From positions 1 through 64,000 of the forward strand of contig CAYFLT010000010.1 of NCBI GenBank assembly GCA_964344055.1: DNA of 64,000 bases. The letters are read 5' to 3'. This DNA comes from OFTM10 sp964344055. GTDB taxonomy: Bacteria > Actinomycetota > Acidimicrobiia > Acidimicrobiales > Aldehydirespiratoraceae. Positions 23,938-33,011 of the stretch are shown in pieces. The translations under genes were made by a program, and so were the position numbers. The notes below the pieces were generated by a model. The model ran no database searches and was not told the DNA's origin. It saw nothing but the letters and a program-made list of their open reading frames with translations. Numbering within the stretch: position 1 is the first letter of the stretch; every line of letters starts with the position of its first letter.

Positions 23938-26052
23938 TCAGTCGGGGATCACCCTGATGGTCGAGAAGCACATCTCATCCACGGTCCCCTCGTTCCAGGT
24001 CACGTAGCGCGGCTCGTCGAGGGTGGCGAGAGATCGATCCCACCAACACTCGAACCGCACCGTGTCACCCACCTCGATCGAGATGTCCTCCACCGGGCGG
24101 TAGTTGAGCTGCCATTCGAAGCTCCACACCGGAATGTCGAGCAGGACCCGCTCTTCAGGAGTGTCCGGGTGCAGCGTCATCCGGTACGCGGCACCGAACT
24201 CGTGCATGTGCCCGAGCACCGAGAAGATGGTGCCCGAGTTCCGGGCTGCCAAATCACACGAACTGTGACTCGTCGTGCCGTCGAGTTGGTTGAAGTCGTC
24301 GATCGATCCACCGCACTGGCCGATCAGCGCGTCGGGAATGAACCGGGCGCCCGCGCCGTACTTGCGCGCGATGTCGTCCAGCACCGCCTCACGGTCGCAG
24401 AGGGGCCCTTCCTCTTCCGGTGTGCACGGGATCTCCGCGGGGGTGAGATAGGACGACCCCTGGATGTGGGTCATCCCGGCGGCGACCTCGGCCGCCGTCG
24501 CCTCCTGCAACACGATCGTGGAGTTGTCCGCCGGGGTCTCGTGATCGAAGTGGTAGTGGATCTGGTTGACGATCAGATCGCCAGGCTCGAGGTGGACACC
24601 TACCCCGTCGGGATAGATCGTCGGCTGCTGGCCGGGGGCCCAACCCGCGATCGAGTAGACGCCGGGGGTCCGCAGGCCGGACCGACCGAAGCACGTCCAA
24701 CCGGGCCGGCCGTCCGCTCCGTCCTTCCCCTCGACCTCGTCGCGGGCCGCGGCCGGGACACGGTAGGTGATGGCATGGTGAACGACCGAGGTCTGATCGG
24801 GCTCGAAGGCGAAGCCGGTGATCCAGGTTCCGTCACCCTCGGGATCCGCAACCTCGTGCACCTGGCACCGGTAGTCGTCTTGTTGGTCGAGTGACCCGAC
24901 GTATGCCTCGGCCGCGGGGATGACCTGGCTTCGTTCGATCGGGTGGATGAGTTCGGTCCGAGCCACCAACGCAGTGTCGGGGGCGACGTCGAGTCCCCCG
25001 CCCTCGGTGGCCCATCGGGCGAGGACCTCGAGCTCCTCGACCGACAGGGACCAATCGTCATGGAAGGCCGGGCCGAGCCCCGAGGGCAACCACGGCGGCA
25101 TGTAGCCGGCCCCGGTGACCAGTGCGATGTCATCCGCGATGACGGCGACGTCGCCGGCCGTCTCCATCGCGAGCGTGCTCCAGCCCGGGCCGTCGCTGGT
25201 GTGGCAGGCCACGCACTTGTGCTCGAGGATCGGTTGCACGTGCTCGGCAAACGCTCCGCCGGCCACGTCCCCGGGAACGATCTCCCTGGAGAGACGGGAT
25301 TCATCGGTCGGCGCGCTGTCGAGATCGACCCGATCGGCGACCAGGTCGAACTCGAGCCCGATCTCGTCGTCGGTGTGGGCGAGCCGGGCGATGTGGATCG
25401 GACCCACGCCCCACCGGCTCCCGAGGATGGTGGCACCCATCGCCGCAGTGAGGCGATCCTCCTCGACCGTCACCGATCCCGAGAAGGTGACGTCGTGGGT
25501 CACGTCCTTCACTGTGAGATCTCCCGAGATCGAGATGTCGTGGCTGACGCCATCGGCGAACTCGGATGGCAGCCCCTCGATGGCGGTGGGTTCGAACCGT
25601 GCGAAGGGCCAGTGGGTCGACTCCAGGTAGTCGTGCCGGAGTCGCTTGTCCCGGAGACTCGAGTCCGAGTCGAAGGTCTCGACGTTCACGACCACGGTGC
25701 CGACCCGGCTGGCGCGGGGGTCGGCGGTGTCGATCACGATGTCGCCGGCCACGACGGTGGTGGTACCGATCGTCGTCTTGGAGGACCCGGCCAGGCGTTC
25801 GGTCACGACATAGCGAACCTCGGACCCGTTGTCGGGGCTGACTCGGTACAGCCGCTCGTCGACCCCGTCGACATCCTCGGGATCCACGGTCGGCGCCTCC
25901 ACTCCCGATGTCTGCGCCTCGTCCGAGGACAGGACCCAATCCCACTGGTTCTTGGTCAGGAGCGCGCCGGCACCGACCAGCACGACCGCGAGGATCGCGA
26001 GACGGCCAGGGTCGAGACGGCGAAACACCCGACCAGTGTGGCCCACCGCCAC
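23938..26052 (-). CDS. YceI - c-type haem - copper monooxygenase-like fusion protein
   Basis: 704-residue exported protein. A single membrane anchor (LAILAVVLVGAGALL) is followed by a YceI-like lipocalin domain (about 70-245), a haem-binding CVACH with Cys280, Cys283 and His284 plus a distal MPPWLPSG region that may supply Met, then a region like copper type II (PHM/DBM) monooxygenases: VVHHAITYRV near 425, IHYHF near 500 and GHMHEFGAAY near 615, with paired cysteines. It is the last gene after the ccm operon, 25 bases beyond ccmH, so haem attachment by that machinery is expected. Start GTG 26052 is uncertain; in-frame GTGs follow. Substrate unknown. Confidence 0.7.
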   Translation of the reverse strand: MAVGHTGRVFRRLDPGRLAILAVVLVGAGALLTKNQWDWVLSSDEAQTSGVEAPTVDPEDVDGVDERLYRVSPDNGSEVRYVVTERLAGSSKTTIGTTTVVAGDIVIDTADPRASRVGTVVVNVETFDSDSSLRDKRLRHDYLESTHWPFARFEPTAIEGLPSEFADGVSHDISISGDLTVKDVTHDVTFSGSVTVEEDRLTAAMGATILGSRWGVGPIHIARLAHTDDEIGLEFDLVADRVDLDSAPTDESRLSREIVPGDVAGGAFAEHVQPILEHKCVACHTSDGPGWSTLAMETAGDVAVIADDIALVTGAGYMPPWLPSGLGPAFHDDWSLSVEELEVLARWATEGGGLDVAPDTALVARTELIHPIERSQVIPAAEAYVGSLDQQDDYRCQVHEVADPEGDGTWITGFAFEPDQTSVVHHAITYRVPAAARDEVEGKDGADGRPGWTCFGRSGLRTPGVYSIAGWAPGQQPTIYPDGVGVHLEPGDLIVNQIHYHFDHETPADNSTIVLQEATAAEVAAGMTHIQGSSYLTPAEIPCTPEEEGPLCDREAVLDDIARKYGAGARFIPDALIGQCGGSIDDFNQLDGTTSHSSCDLAARNSGTIFSVLGHMHEFGAAYRMTLHPDTPEERVLLDIPVWSFEWQLNYRPVEDISIEVGDTVRFECWWDRSLATLDEPRYVTWNEGTVDEMCFSTIRVIPD

Positions 26053-26077
26053 CCCGATGCCGAGTCAGGAGGGAGGG

Positions 26078-27511
26078 TCAGGAGAGCTGACCACGCAGAT
26101 CGAAGTCATCGATCAGGTCGAGAAGATCCGCCGGCCGATCACTGAGGGCATCGAAGGCCGCGAGGTCGGCCGCGCCGGCCTCCTGATCCCCCAGGAAGAC
26201 GTGAACGAAGGCGCGGTACACGAGCGATTCCGGGTGGGCCGCGTCGATCGCCAACGCCGTATCGAGCCGATCCAACGCCAGTTCGGCGGTGTCTGGCTGC
26301 TCAGGGGTGGCGCTTCGGGCGAGGAGCCACGCGTACCCGGCCAGCAGGTCGGGGTAAGGCTCGGACTCCGCTTCCACTCCGCCCACGAGCTGGATCGCCT
26401 CGAACACCCGCCCTTCGAAGGCCATGAGCTCCGCCGCGTTCAGGAGCTCTTCGACCGTGAGTCCCGTCTCCGCGAACGGCGGCGGGTCGTCGACCATCAG
26501 GGTGGCTTCCACCCGCTCCAGCACCTCGGAGTACTGGGCCAGCTCCACGCGCTCCCGAAGGCCCTGGGCCTCGACCAGTCCTTCCATGGCTGGTGGTGCG
26601 CTGAGCGTGTCGAACACCTCCAGATGGGCCGCCGCCCTCTGGACATCGCCCTGGTCCAGGGCGATCACCGCCCCGAAGACCCGTGCGTCCGGGTAGTCGG
26701 GATCGACGGCCACCGCCTCTTCAATGAGCTCGGAAGCGGCTTGGAGATCCCCGGACAGGCGCAAAAGCCATGCCTTGTAGGTGAGGGCCTCGCTGTTGGT
26801 GGGCTGGAGTTCGAGTACCTCGTCGTACAGCCCGAGCGCCTCGTCCGTGTCGCCGGCCGCCGCGGCTTGGCCCGCATCGAAGAGCAGCTCTCGCGTCGTG
26901 GTGCGGATGTCGCCGCTGATGGACTCGCCGCTGCGCCGGCTCCCGGAGAACTGGGCGACGAAGACCCCCGCCACCGTGGCAACGACCACCACCCCGGCCA
27001 TCCAGGCGGCCACCCTGCCCCAGGATCGCGTCGCGACCGGGTCGACCCCGGACCTCGCTCGCGTCCTCCGTCGGGGCTGCGGGCCCGCCCGGTCCGTGAG
27101 CTCGGCGGGAGCCCCTGCGGCTGCGACCTGCCAGCGGCGCACCGCGATGGTCAGTCCGCCGACCGCCGCGGCCCCACCCACGACCGGGAGGATCCACACC
27201 AGGCTGGTGATCCCCGAGCCGGACGGCGTGTAGTCGATGTCGTCGCCGTAGAAGGAGACCAGCTGTTGACGGATGAAGTCGTCGCTTCGCCCTTCGTCGA
27301 CCCAGACCCGGATCTCCCGACGGATCGTGCGGGCCACAGGCACATCGGATTCCGCGACCGACTGGCCCTGACACACTGGACAGGCGAAGTCCTGGGCCAG
27401 GCCGTAGGCGCGGTCCGCGTTCGTCTGTGGCTCGCCCTCGTCCACTGCCGCGAAGATCAGCGCTGACGCGGCGACGACGAAGACGCCCAACCAGGCGACG
27501 GTCCGCCTCAC
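26078..27511 (-). CDS. ccmH: Cytochrome c maturation protein CcmH fused to TPR (CcmI-like) domain
   Basis: 477 residues. An N-terminal membrane helix precedes the CcmH thiol motif DFACPVCQGQSVAES (Cys44, Cys47), a second helix (SLVWILPVVGGAAAVGG), a third (VAAWMAGVVVVATVAGVFV) and then tetratricopeptide repeats such as EALTYKAWLLRLSGDLQAASELIEEAVAVDPDY. CcmH reduces apocytochrome thiols; the TPR part holds apocytochrome. The start GTG 27511 overlaps the ccmG stop (GTGA). Confidence 0.85.
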   Translation of the reverse strand: MRRTVAWLGVFVVAASALIFAAVDEGEPQTNADRAYGLAQDFACPVCQGQSVAESDVPVARTIRREIRVWVDEGRSDDFIRQQLVSFYGDDIDYTPSGSGITSLVWILPVVGGAAAVGGLTIAVRRWQVAAAGAPAELTDRAGPQPRRRTRARSGVDPVATRSWGRVAAWMAGVVVVATVAGVFVAQFSGSRRSGESISGDIRTTTRELLFDAGQAAAAGDTDEALGLYDEVLELQPTNSEALTYKAWLLRLSGDLQAASELIEEAVAVDPDYPDARVFGAVIALDQGDVQRAAAHLEVFDTLSAPPAMEGLVEAQGLRERVELAQYSEVLERVEATLMVDDPPPFAETGLTVEELLNAAELMAFEGRVFEAIQLVGGVEAESEPYPDLLAGYAWLLARSATPEQPDTAELALDRLDTALAIDAAHPESLVYRAFVHVFLGDQEAGAADLAAFDALSDRPADLLDLIDDFDLRGQLS

Positions 27512-28089
27512 GCGTCGGTTGCCCCGGCCTGCGCGTTCGCTATGAGCCGGTCCTGGAGGAACGCGGCCGTGATCTGGCCGGTGATCCGCTCCGCCACCAC
27601 GCCCGTCGGACTCACGAGGAAGCTCTCCGGAACGCCGGTGACGCCGTACTGCACCGCGATGGAGCCGGTGTCCTCCACCAGCACCGGCCACTCGCCACCG
27701 TTCTCCTCGAAGAACTCGACCACGTTCGACGCTTGGTCGTCGAAGGTGACCGACACGATGGTGGCGTCCCCCAGCGGCTCATGGAACTCTTGGAACGCCA
27801 CCAACTCGGGGTGCTCGCGGATACACGGCACGCACGTGGTGGAGAAGAAGTTGACGACCACCCAGCGACCGCGGTGGTCGTCGATGTCGAACCAGCCGCC
27901 GTCGATGGTGGGGCCCTCGATGATCGGCGCCAGCTGGCCGATCAGCTCGCTGTGATCCTCCCGCTCGGAGGCCGAAGGGCGGGTGGCGAGAAGCACGAGA
28001 AGGAACACAGCCGCGACTGCGATCGGCAGCACCGCCCAGAGTGCCGCTCGGGATCGGGGGGCGTCGGAGGACGGTGCGGGGTCGGTCAT
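27508..28089 (-). CDS. ccmG: Thiol:disulfide oxidoreductase CcmG/DsbE (TlpA family)
   Basis: 193 residues: membrane anchor (AALWAVLPIAVAAVFLLVLLA), then a periplasm-side thioredoxin fold with FFSTTCVPC (Cys86, Cys89) and the cis-Pro loop TGVPESFLVSPTG. It keeps CcmH and apocytochrome thiols reduced. The ATG overlaps the ccmF stop (ATGA) and its own stop overlaps ccmH, showing tight translational coupling. Confidence 0.9.
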   Translation of the reverse strand: MTDPAPSSDAPRSRAALWAVLPIAVAAVFLLVLLATRPSASEREDHSELIGQLAPIIEGPTIDGGWFDIDDHRGRWVVVNFFSTTCVPCIREHPELVAFQEFHEPLGDATIVSVTFDDQASNVVEFFEENGGEWPVLVEDTGSIAVQYGVTGVPESFLVSPTGVVAERITGQITAAFLQDRLIANAQAGATDA

Positions 28090-30068
28090 ACGGGAGTCAC
28101 CTCATCATCACGCGCCACATCGTCGGCGGGCGAGTCCCGGCGGACCGAGATCACTTCGCGCCGGCCGGTGGGCACGATGGCCAGCAGGGTGCCCACACCC
28201 ATCACCATGCCCCCGATCCACAGCCAGACGATGAGCGGCTGGATCGTGACCCGGAGGACGACCTCGTCGTCGAGCCCGTCGGGGAACTGGAGCACCGACA
28301 ACGCGATGTCGTCCACCACCGTCGAGCGCACTGACGGGATGCCGATGGTCTGGCCTGCGAACGGATAGATCGCGATCCCCGGCTCGTACGCCTGACCCCG
28401 GTCGATGGCGATCGCCGCGGTCCGCTCGGTCCGGTTGGAGTGGTCGACCCTGTTCTCCGACCCTTCGTAGGTCAGAGTGTGGCCTGCGAACTCCACGGTC
28501 TCACCGGGCAGCATCGTGAACTCGCCCTGACGCACGTACGCGTTGCTCGCCGCGAACGCCACCGCGATCAGCACCACTCCGACGTGGACGATCATCCCGC
28601 CGTTCGTGCGACCGACCAGGCCGCGCCAGCCCTGCCTCCGGACGGCCAGGAACAGCTGGCGCAGGGCTGCCCCTCCGGCGAAACCGCCCAGACCGAATGC
28701 GAGCATCGGCGCCCACCCGCGGGCGCCGACGATCACCGCGAACGCCATTGCCCCTGCTCCGAGCCAGGCCGGCCAGAGCAGGCGATCGCTCAGAACCGAA
28801 GTCGTGGTGGCCCGCCACGGCAGCACCGGCGCGATCGCCATGAGGAACAGCAGGGCGAAGCCGATCGGCATCGTCATCGAATCGAAGTACGGGTTGCCCA
28901 CCGAGATGGTCCGCCCGTCGACCGCTTCGACGATCAGCGGGAAGACGGTGCCGAGCAACACCACGAACGCGAACGCGGCGAAGAGGAGGTTGTTGACCAG
29001 GAAGGCCCCCTCACGAGACACCATCGAGTCGATCCGGCCGGGCGACCGGAGCTGATCGCCCCGCCAGGCGATCAGGCCGAGCGACACCAGGACGATCAGG
29101 CCGAAGAAGCCGAGGATCGCCGGACCGATGCCGGACTCCACGAAGGCATGAACGGACTGCAGCACCCCGGATCGGGTGATGAACGTGCCCAGGATCGTCA
29201 GGGCAAACGTGGCGATCACCAGCGAGAGATTCCACACCCGCAGCATTCCCCGGCGCTCCTGGACCATCACGGAGTGCAGGAACGCGGTGCCGGTGAGCCA
29301 CGGCAGCAGGGACGCGTTCTCGACCGGATCCCATGCCCAGTAGCCACCCCAGCCGAGCGTCTCGTAGCTCCACCATGCCCCGAGGACGATCCCGAGCGTG
29401 AGAAACCCCCACGCGGCCACGGTCCAGCGCCGAGTGACCAGGAGCCAGCCCTCCCCGACCCGGCCCGTGACGAGTGCTCCTATCGCAAAGGCGAACGGCA
29501 CCGTGAAGCCGACATAGCCGAGGTACAGCACCGGCGGATGGAACGCCATGAGGATGTGATTCTGGAGCAGCGGGTTCGGCCCCGGACCGTCGTAGCCAGG
29601 CGCCGGATCGAACGAGTCGAAGGGTGCCGCCGGCCCCAGCATCAACAGGAAGAAGAACGAGCTGACGACGAAGAGCGTGAGCACCGCCCAGCCGACCATC
29701 GCGTCGGTCGAGCGCTGCCGGAACTTCACGATCACCGCCACGACATAGCCGCACAGGATCAGCGTCCAGAGGAGGATCGAGCCCTCCAGGGCCGACCACA
29801 GGGTCGCGACGTTGAAGAGCGCCGGCGTCCTAGACGAGCCGTGCTCGGCGACGAACAGGACCGTGAAGTCGCGGGTGATCAGCGCGCGCTCCATCACGAT
29901 CACCGCACCCAGACCCGCGACGGTCATCAGCACGACGAGCACGACCACATCGTTGAACCATCGTGGGCGGCGACCCGCCAGCCCGAGCCCGGTCACCACC
30001 ACTCCCGACACCGCGCTCACCGCGCCGAGCATCACCGCCAGACCCCCGAGCGCGGCGTTCGACATCAT
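28086..30068 (-). CDS. ccmF: Haem lyase CcmF, cytochrome c maturation System I
   Basis: About 660 residues and 14-15 membrane segments. The WWD haem-handling motif reads WGGYWAWDPVENASLLPWL. FVAEHGSSRTP, FHPPVLYLGYVGFTVPFAFAIG and FITRSGVLQSVHAFVE are further CcmF landmarks. CcmF attaches haem from holo-CcmE to apocytochrome c. Two adjacent ATGs (30068, 30065) are possible; AGGA is immediately upstream, so 30065 has the better spacing. Confidence 0.9.
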   Translation of the reverse strand: MMSNAALGGLAVMLGAVSAVSGVVVTGLGLAGRRPRWFNDVVVLVVLMTVAGLGAVIVMERALITRDFTVLFVAEHGSSRTPALFNVATLWSALEGSILLWTLILCGYVVAVIVKFRQRSTDAMVGWAVLTLFVVSSFFFLLMLGPAAPFDSFDPAPGYDGPGPNPLLQNHILMAFHPPVLYLGYVGFTVPFAFAIGALVTGRVGEGWLLVTRRWTVAAWGFLTLGIVLGAWWSYETLGWGGYWAWDPVENASLLPWLTGTAFLHSVMVQERRGMLRVWNLSLVIATFALTILGTFITRSGVLQSVHAFVESGIGPAILGFFGLIVLVSLGLIAWRGDQLRSPGRIDSMVSREGAFLVNNLLFAAFAFVVLLGTVFPLIVEAVDGRTISVGNPYFDSMTMPIGFALLFLMAIAPVLPWRATTTSVLSDRLLWPAWLGAGAMAFAVIVGARGWAPMLAFGLGGFAGGAALRQLFLAVRRQGWRGLVGRTNGGMIVHVGVVLIAVAFAASNAYVRQGEFTMLPGETVEFAGHTLTYEGSENRVDHSNRTERTAAIAIDRGQAYEPGIAIYPFAGQTIGIPSVRSTVVDDIALSVLQFPDGLDDEVVLRVTIQPLIVWLWIGGMVMGVGTLLAIVPTGRREVISVRRDSPADDVARDDEVTPV

Positions 30069-30096
30069 TCCTGGTCCGCCTCTTGGTGCCGCGAGG

Positions 30097-30624
30097 TCAC
30101 GCGCTACAGGCCTGGGCGGCCAGTTCGGCGTCCTGGTCACTCTCGGCCGGACGCTCCTTGTTCGAGATCTCCTCGTGCTTCACCCGCATGCGATCCGACG
30201 CGAAGTACCACCCGTCGTCGGCGATGCCCTCGAACCCGTCCACCGGTGGAGAGCCCTCCACCCAGGATCCGTCCAGCACCACCGGCACGCCCGGCAAGAA
30301 GAGCTCGGCGGGCTCACCGTGATGGACGATGTCGACCGGTACCCCGCCGAAGGACACACTGAACGCCACCACCTTGGTGTCGCCGTCGAAACCGTCCACG
30401 ATCGAGCAACCGATCGGTGCCCCCTGCAACGTGAAGCGGTCGTCGCCGAGCTCCTCACGGCGCTCCACGGCCTCGTCCGCGTCGTAGAAGAACAGCGATC
30501 CGCTCAAGAGGTTGAGGGCGAGAACCACCACCGCGACGAGCACGGCCAGACCGATCACCAGCGGAAGCCATCGGCGGCGACCAGCGCTGGTCGTTCTCGG
30601 CTGCTGAGGGGAGAGATCGGTCAC
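30097..30624 (-). CDS. ccmE: Haem chaperone CcmE, variant without the conserved Tyr
   Basis: 175 residues: one membrane helix (WLPLVIGLAVLVAVVVLALNLL), then the OB-fold (FFYDADEAVE, DDRFTLQGAPI, VPVDIVHHGEPAELF, VVLDGSW). The covalent-haem motif is HxxxY in the family; here it reads RVKHEEISNKE, so His150 is present but position +4 is Ser154. The C-terminus has a Cys (AQACSA). GTG 30624 overlaps the ccmD stop (GTGA). Confidence 0.85.
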   Translation of the reverse strand: MTDLSPQQPRTTSAGRRRWLPLVIGLAVLVAVVVLALNLLSGSLFFYDADEAVERREELGDDRFTLQGAPIGCSIVDGFDGDTKVVAFSVSFGGVPVDIVHHGEPAELFLPGVPVVLDGSWVEGSPPVDGFEGIADDGWYFASDRMRVKHEEISNKERPAESDQDAELAAQACSA

Positions 30625-30773
30625 GCCGCATCCTCCGCGGTCATCCAACGCCGTCGGTGCGGCGCGACCCGCTCGGCCAGGCGACGGCCGCGGGCAATGA
30701 GACGGATGGCGTACACGGCGCCGCTGCCGAGAACGATCCCCCAGCCGGCGAGGAGATAGCCGAGATGGGTCAT
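30621..30773 (-). CDS. ccmD: CcmD-like small membrane protein
   Basis: 50 residues: MTHLGYLLAGWGIVLGSGAVYAIRLI then a basic tail RGRRLAERVAPHRRRW. One membrane helix with cytoplasmic positive charges and position between ccmC and ccmE identify it as CcmD, which helps release holo-CcmE from CcmABC. Its ATG overlaps the ccmC stop and its TGA overlaps the ccmE start. Confidence 0.8.
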   Translation of the reverse strand: MTHLGYLLAGWGIVLGSGAVYAIRLIARGRRLAERVAPHRRRWMTAEDAA

Positions 30774-31561
30774 GCGTCCACGTCCTCGCCGTTCACGGTG
30801 TCAGTGCCGGCGGCGACATGTGCGTCTGCCTCGGCCCTTCGGGCCACGATCGCCGCATCGAGATCCCCGACCCGTAGCTCGCGCTCGAGCCAGCCGATCC
30901 GGAATCGATGGATCATCGCCCAGACGAAGAAGAGCATCCAGACGACGATCCCCATCACGAGCGTGAAGAGGGTGAGGTCTTCGAGTTGGCCGTCGGTCAG
31001 CGACGACTGCTGATGCAGGGTGCGGTCGAACCACCATTCGACCGATCGATTCACGACGGGGATGTTGATCGCTCCGATCAGACCGACCACCGCGGCGCGC
31101 GTCGAGGTGGCCTCGTCCCGGCCCACCGACCGGACCGAGAGATAGCCGACCATGATGAGGAACAGGATGAGGGTCGTGACGAGGCGAACGTCGCCCCAGT
31201 CCCAGTAGGTGTTCCACGTGGGCCGTCCCCAGATCGATCCCGTGACCAGGGTGAGGGCGCAGGCGATCACGCCGATCTCGGCGGCCGAGTGGGCAACGAT
31301 GTCCCACCACACCGAGCGCTTCCACAACCACATCGCCGACCCGACCCCGGTGGTGGCGAACGCCACATAGGTGAGGCTCGCGGACGGCACATGGACGAAG
31401 ATCATCCGGACTGCGTCTTGCTGGATGTCGTCCTCGGGCGCACCGAAGAAGCCGAGCAGGATCAACCCGATCACGCCGGCCGACACGGCCAGGCCGAGCC
31501 AGAAGGTGGTCCGCGATCCGGTCGACGCCGGCGCCACTGCGTCCTCGATCACTTGGGTCAT
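30770..31561 (-). CDS. ccmC: Haem-handling membrane protein CcmC
   Basis: 263 residues with six membrane segments. The WWD domain appears as GSIWGRPTWNTYWDWGDVRL, with the flanking histidines of the family in FVHVPSASLTY and VAHSAAEIG. CcmC loads haem on CcmE. ATG 31561 has GGAGGAG just upstream and overlaps the ccmB stop (ATGA). A C-terminal cytoplasmic extension rich in Asp/Ala is longer than in E. coli. Confidence 0.9.
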   Translation of the reverse strand: MTQVIEDAVAPASTGSRTTFWLGLAVSAGVIGLILLGFFGAPEDDIQQDAVRMIFVHVPSASLTYVAFATTGVGSAMWLWKRSVWWDIVAHSAAEIGVIACALTLVTGSIWGRPTWNTYWDWGDVRLVTTLILFLIMVGYLSVRSVGRDEATSTRAAVVGLIGAINIPVVNRSVEWWFDRTLHQQSSLTDGQLEDLTLFTLVMGIVVWMLFFVWAMIHRFRIGWLERELRVGDLDAAIVARRAEADAHVAAGTDTVNGEDVDA

Positions 31562-32242
31562 GTCTCCTCCAGCAGGACGCCGTACGCCAATGCTCCCAGC
31601 ACCATGTTGATCGCGCCGAAGCCGGCGAGCTGTCTTTTACCGGTGNNNNNNNNNNCAGGCCCAGCCGTCGACGGCAACGGTTCCGAGGGCGTCGTCGAAC
31701 GCCCGAGTGGCACCGATCAGCACCGGGGCGAGGATCGGGAGCAGGAGGATCGGCAGGACCGTCTCTCGCGCCCGAACCCCGGCAACCAGTGCTCCGAGGA
31801 GACTACCTGCGCCCGAGATGCCAACGGTCGCGACGAGACACGTGCAGGTGAGCAACGGCCACGATTCGACCTCGGCGTCGTAGAGCACGATCACGCCACC
31901 GACCATCACCACCTCGACCACGAGCAGCTGGACGGCGACCGCGATGGTCTTGCCAAGGTAGACCGCTGTCGGTTCGATCCCGGCGAGCAACAACGCTCGA
32001 CGGGCACCATCGGTGGTCTCGATGGCGGTCGATCGTTGGACCGCCATCGTGGCCACGAACATCACGGCAACCCAGAACAGGCCCGAGGTGGCGCTCGACA
32101 GGACGGTCGGCTTGGCGTCGAGGGCGAACCCGAAGAGGATCAGGACAAGGGCGGCGAACGGGATCACCTGGCTGGCCGTCACCCGGGATCGGAGCTCAAT
32201 CCGCAGGTCCTTCGAGGCCACGAGGGCGACATCGCTCAACAT
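31558..32242 (-). CDS. ccmB: ABC exporter permease CcmB, cut by an assembly gap
   Basis: Membrane subunit of the CcmAB transporter needed to free holo-CcmE. From ATG 32242: SDVALVASKDLRIELRSR, VMFVATMAVQRSTAIE and LPILLLPILAPVLIGATRAFDDALG. Ten N at 31646-31655 interrupt it; beyond the gap LAGFGAINMVLGALAYGVLLEET ends at TGA 31558-31560, which fits a CcmB C-terminus. A short odd stretch beside the gap (TGKRQ) may be a contig-end error. The start overlaps the ccmA stop by one base. Confidence 0.8.
31646..31655. other. Assembly gap (10 N) inside ccmB
   Basis: Ten N; the frames on the two sides differ, and alignment to CcmB suggests only a few residues are missing. Confidence 0.95.
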
Positions 32243-32961
32243 CAGCGGCCCTCGATCTCGCGAGGGTCGGCCGCGGGCCCGGGCCGGTCGGAGGTGATCG
32301 TTCCACCGGCGACAGTGAGGTGGCGGGTGGCGAGATCGACGGTGCGGTCGAGTTCGTGGGAGGCCAACATCACCGTGGCCCCGGCAGACGCGGCATCGGT
32401 CACCAGCTGATCGACGAGGTCACGTCCGTTCTGAGCGAGTCCGGCGTGCGGCTCATCCAGCAGCCAGAGCTGGGGTCGCCGGACCACCACGGCCGCGAGC
32501 GCCACCCGGCGACGCTGGCCGGCCGACAGACGGCCGACTGCGACGTCATGGAGGCGGGTGGCGATACCCAGCCGATCCATGGCCGGAACCACCCCGTCCG
32601 GGTCGACCCTGGAAGCGGATGCCCAGAAGCGGAGGTTCTCCCGGACGGACAAGTCGTCGTAGAGGGCGGTGTCGTGGCCCAGGAGGCCGACCGAGCGCCG
32701 AACTGCAGCCCGCTCTGAGCCCAGATCGTGCCCCAGCACTTCGGCGTCGCCCGACTCGAGCCGTAGCAGGCCGGCGCAGAGCCGAAGCAGGGTCGATTTG
32801 CCGGCTCCGTTGGGGCCCTGGATCAACACCACCTCGCGCGGGCCGACCTCGAGGTCGACGCCCGCGAGGGCGGGGAACTGCCCCAACAGGGCCACGACGC
32901 CGCTCAGCCGGACGATGGACGCGATCCGAACGCTACCGGCGCGACCCGGTTGGGCCGTCAC
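32242..32961 (-). CDS. ccmA: ABC transporter ATPase CcmA
   Basis: ATPase of the CcmAB complex, about 239 residues. Walker A is GPNGAGKST, the Q-loop region is VGLLGHDTALYDDLSVRENLRF, the signature is GRLSAGQRRRVALA, Walker B is LWLLDEP and the switch His is in ASHELD. First gene of the ccm operon. GTG 32961 or ATG 32973 are both possible; the region between them and the divergent sortase start (33012) must hold both promoters. Confidence 0.85.
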   Translation of the reverse strand: MTAQPGRAGSVRIASIVRLSGVVALLGQFPALAGVDLEVGPREVVLIQGPNGAGKSTLLRLCAGLLRLESGDAEVLGHDLGSERAAVRRSVGLLGHDTALYDDLSVRENLRFWASASRVDPDGVVPAMDRLGIATRLHDVAVGRLSAGQRRRVALAAVVVRRPQLWLLDEPHAGLAQNGRDLVDQLVTDAASAGATVMLASHELDRTVDLATRHLTVAGGTITSDRPGPAADPREIEGR

Positions 32962-33011
32962 CCCGCCTACCATCCGCTCACGTCGTTCTCCCCCCGACCG
33001 ATGGACCCCAC

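Noticed and set aside
25588..25606. tRNA T-loop-like GGTTCGAACC
   Set aside because: It lies inside the YceI domain coding sequence, and no cloverleaf can be built around it. No tRNA or rRNA gene was found in the window.
23938..26145. Long plus-strand ORFs opposite the multi-domain cytochrome gene (for example 24943-26145)
   Set aside because: They are antisense shadows caused by high third-position GC; they show no domain and lack starts with context.
28440..30362. Plus-strand ORF of 640 codons opposite ccmF
   Set aside because: Its His/Arg/Asp-rich sequence is the antisense of membrane segments; ccmF on the other strand is certain.
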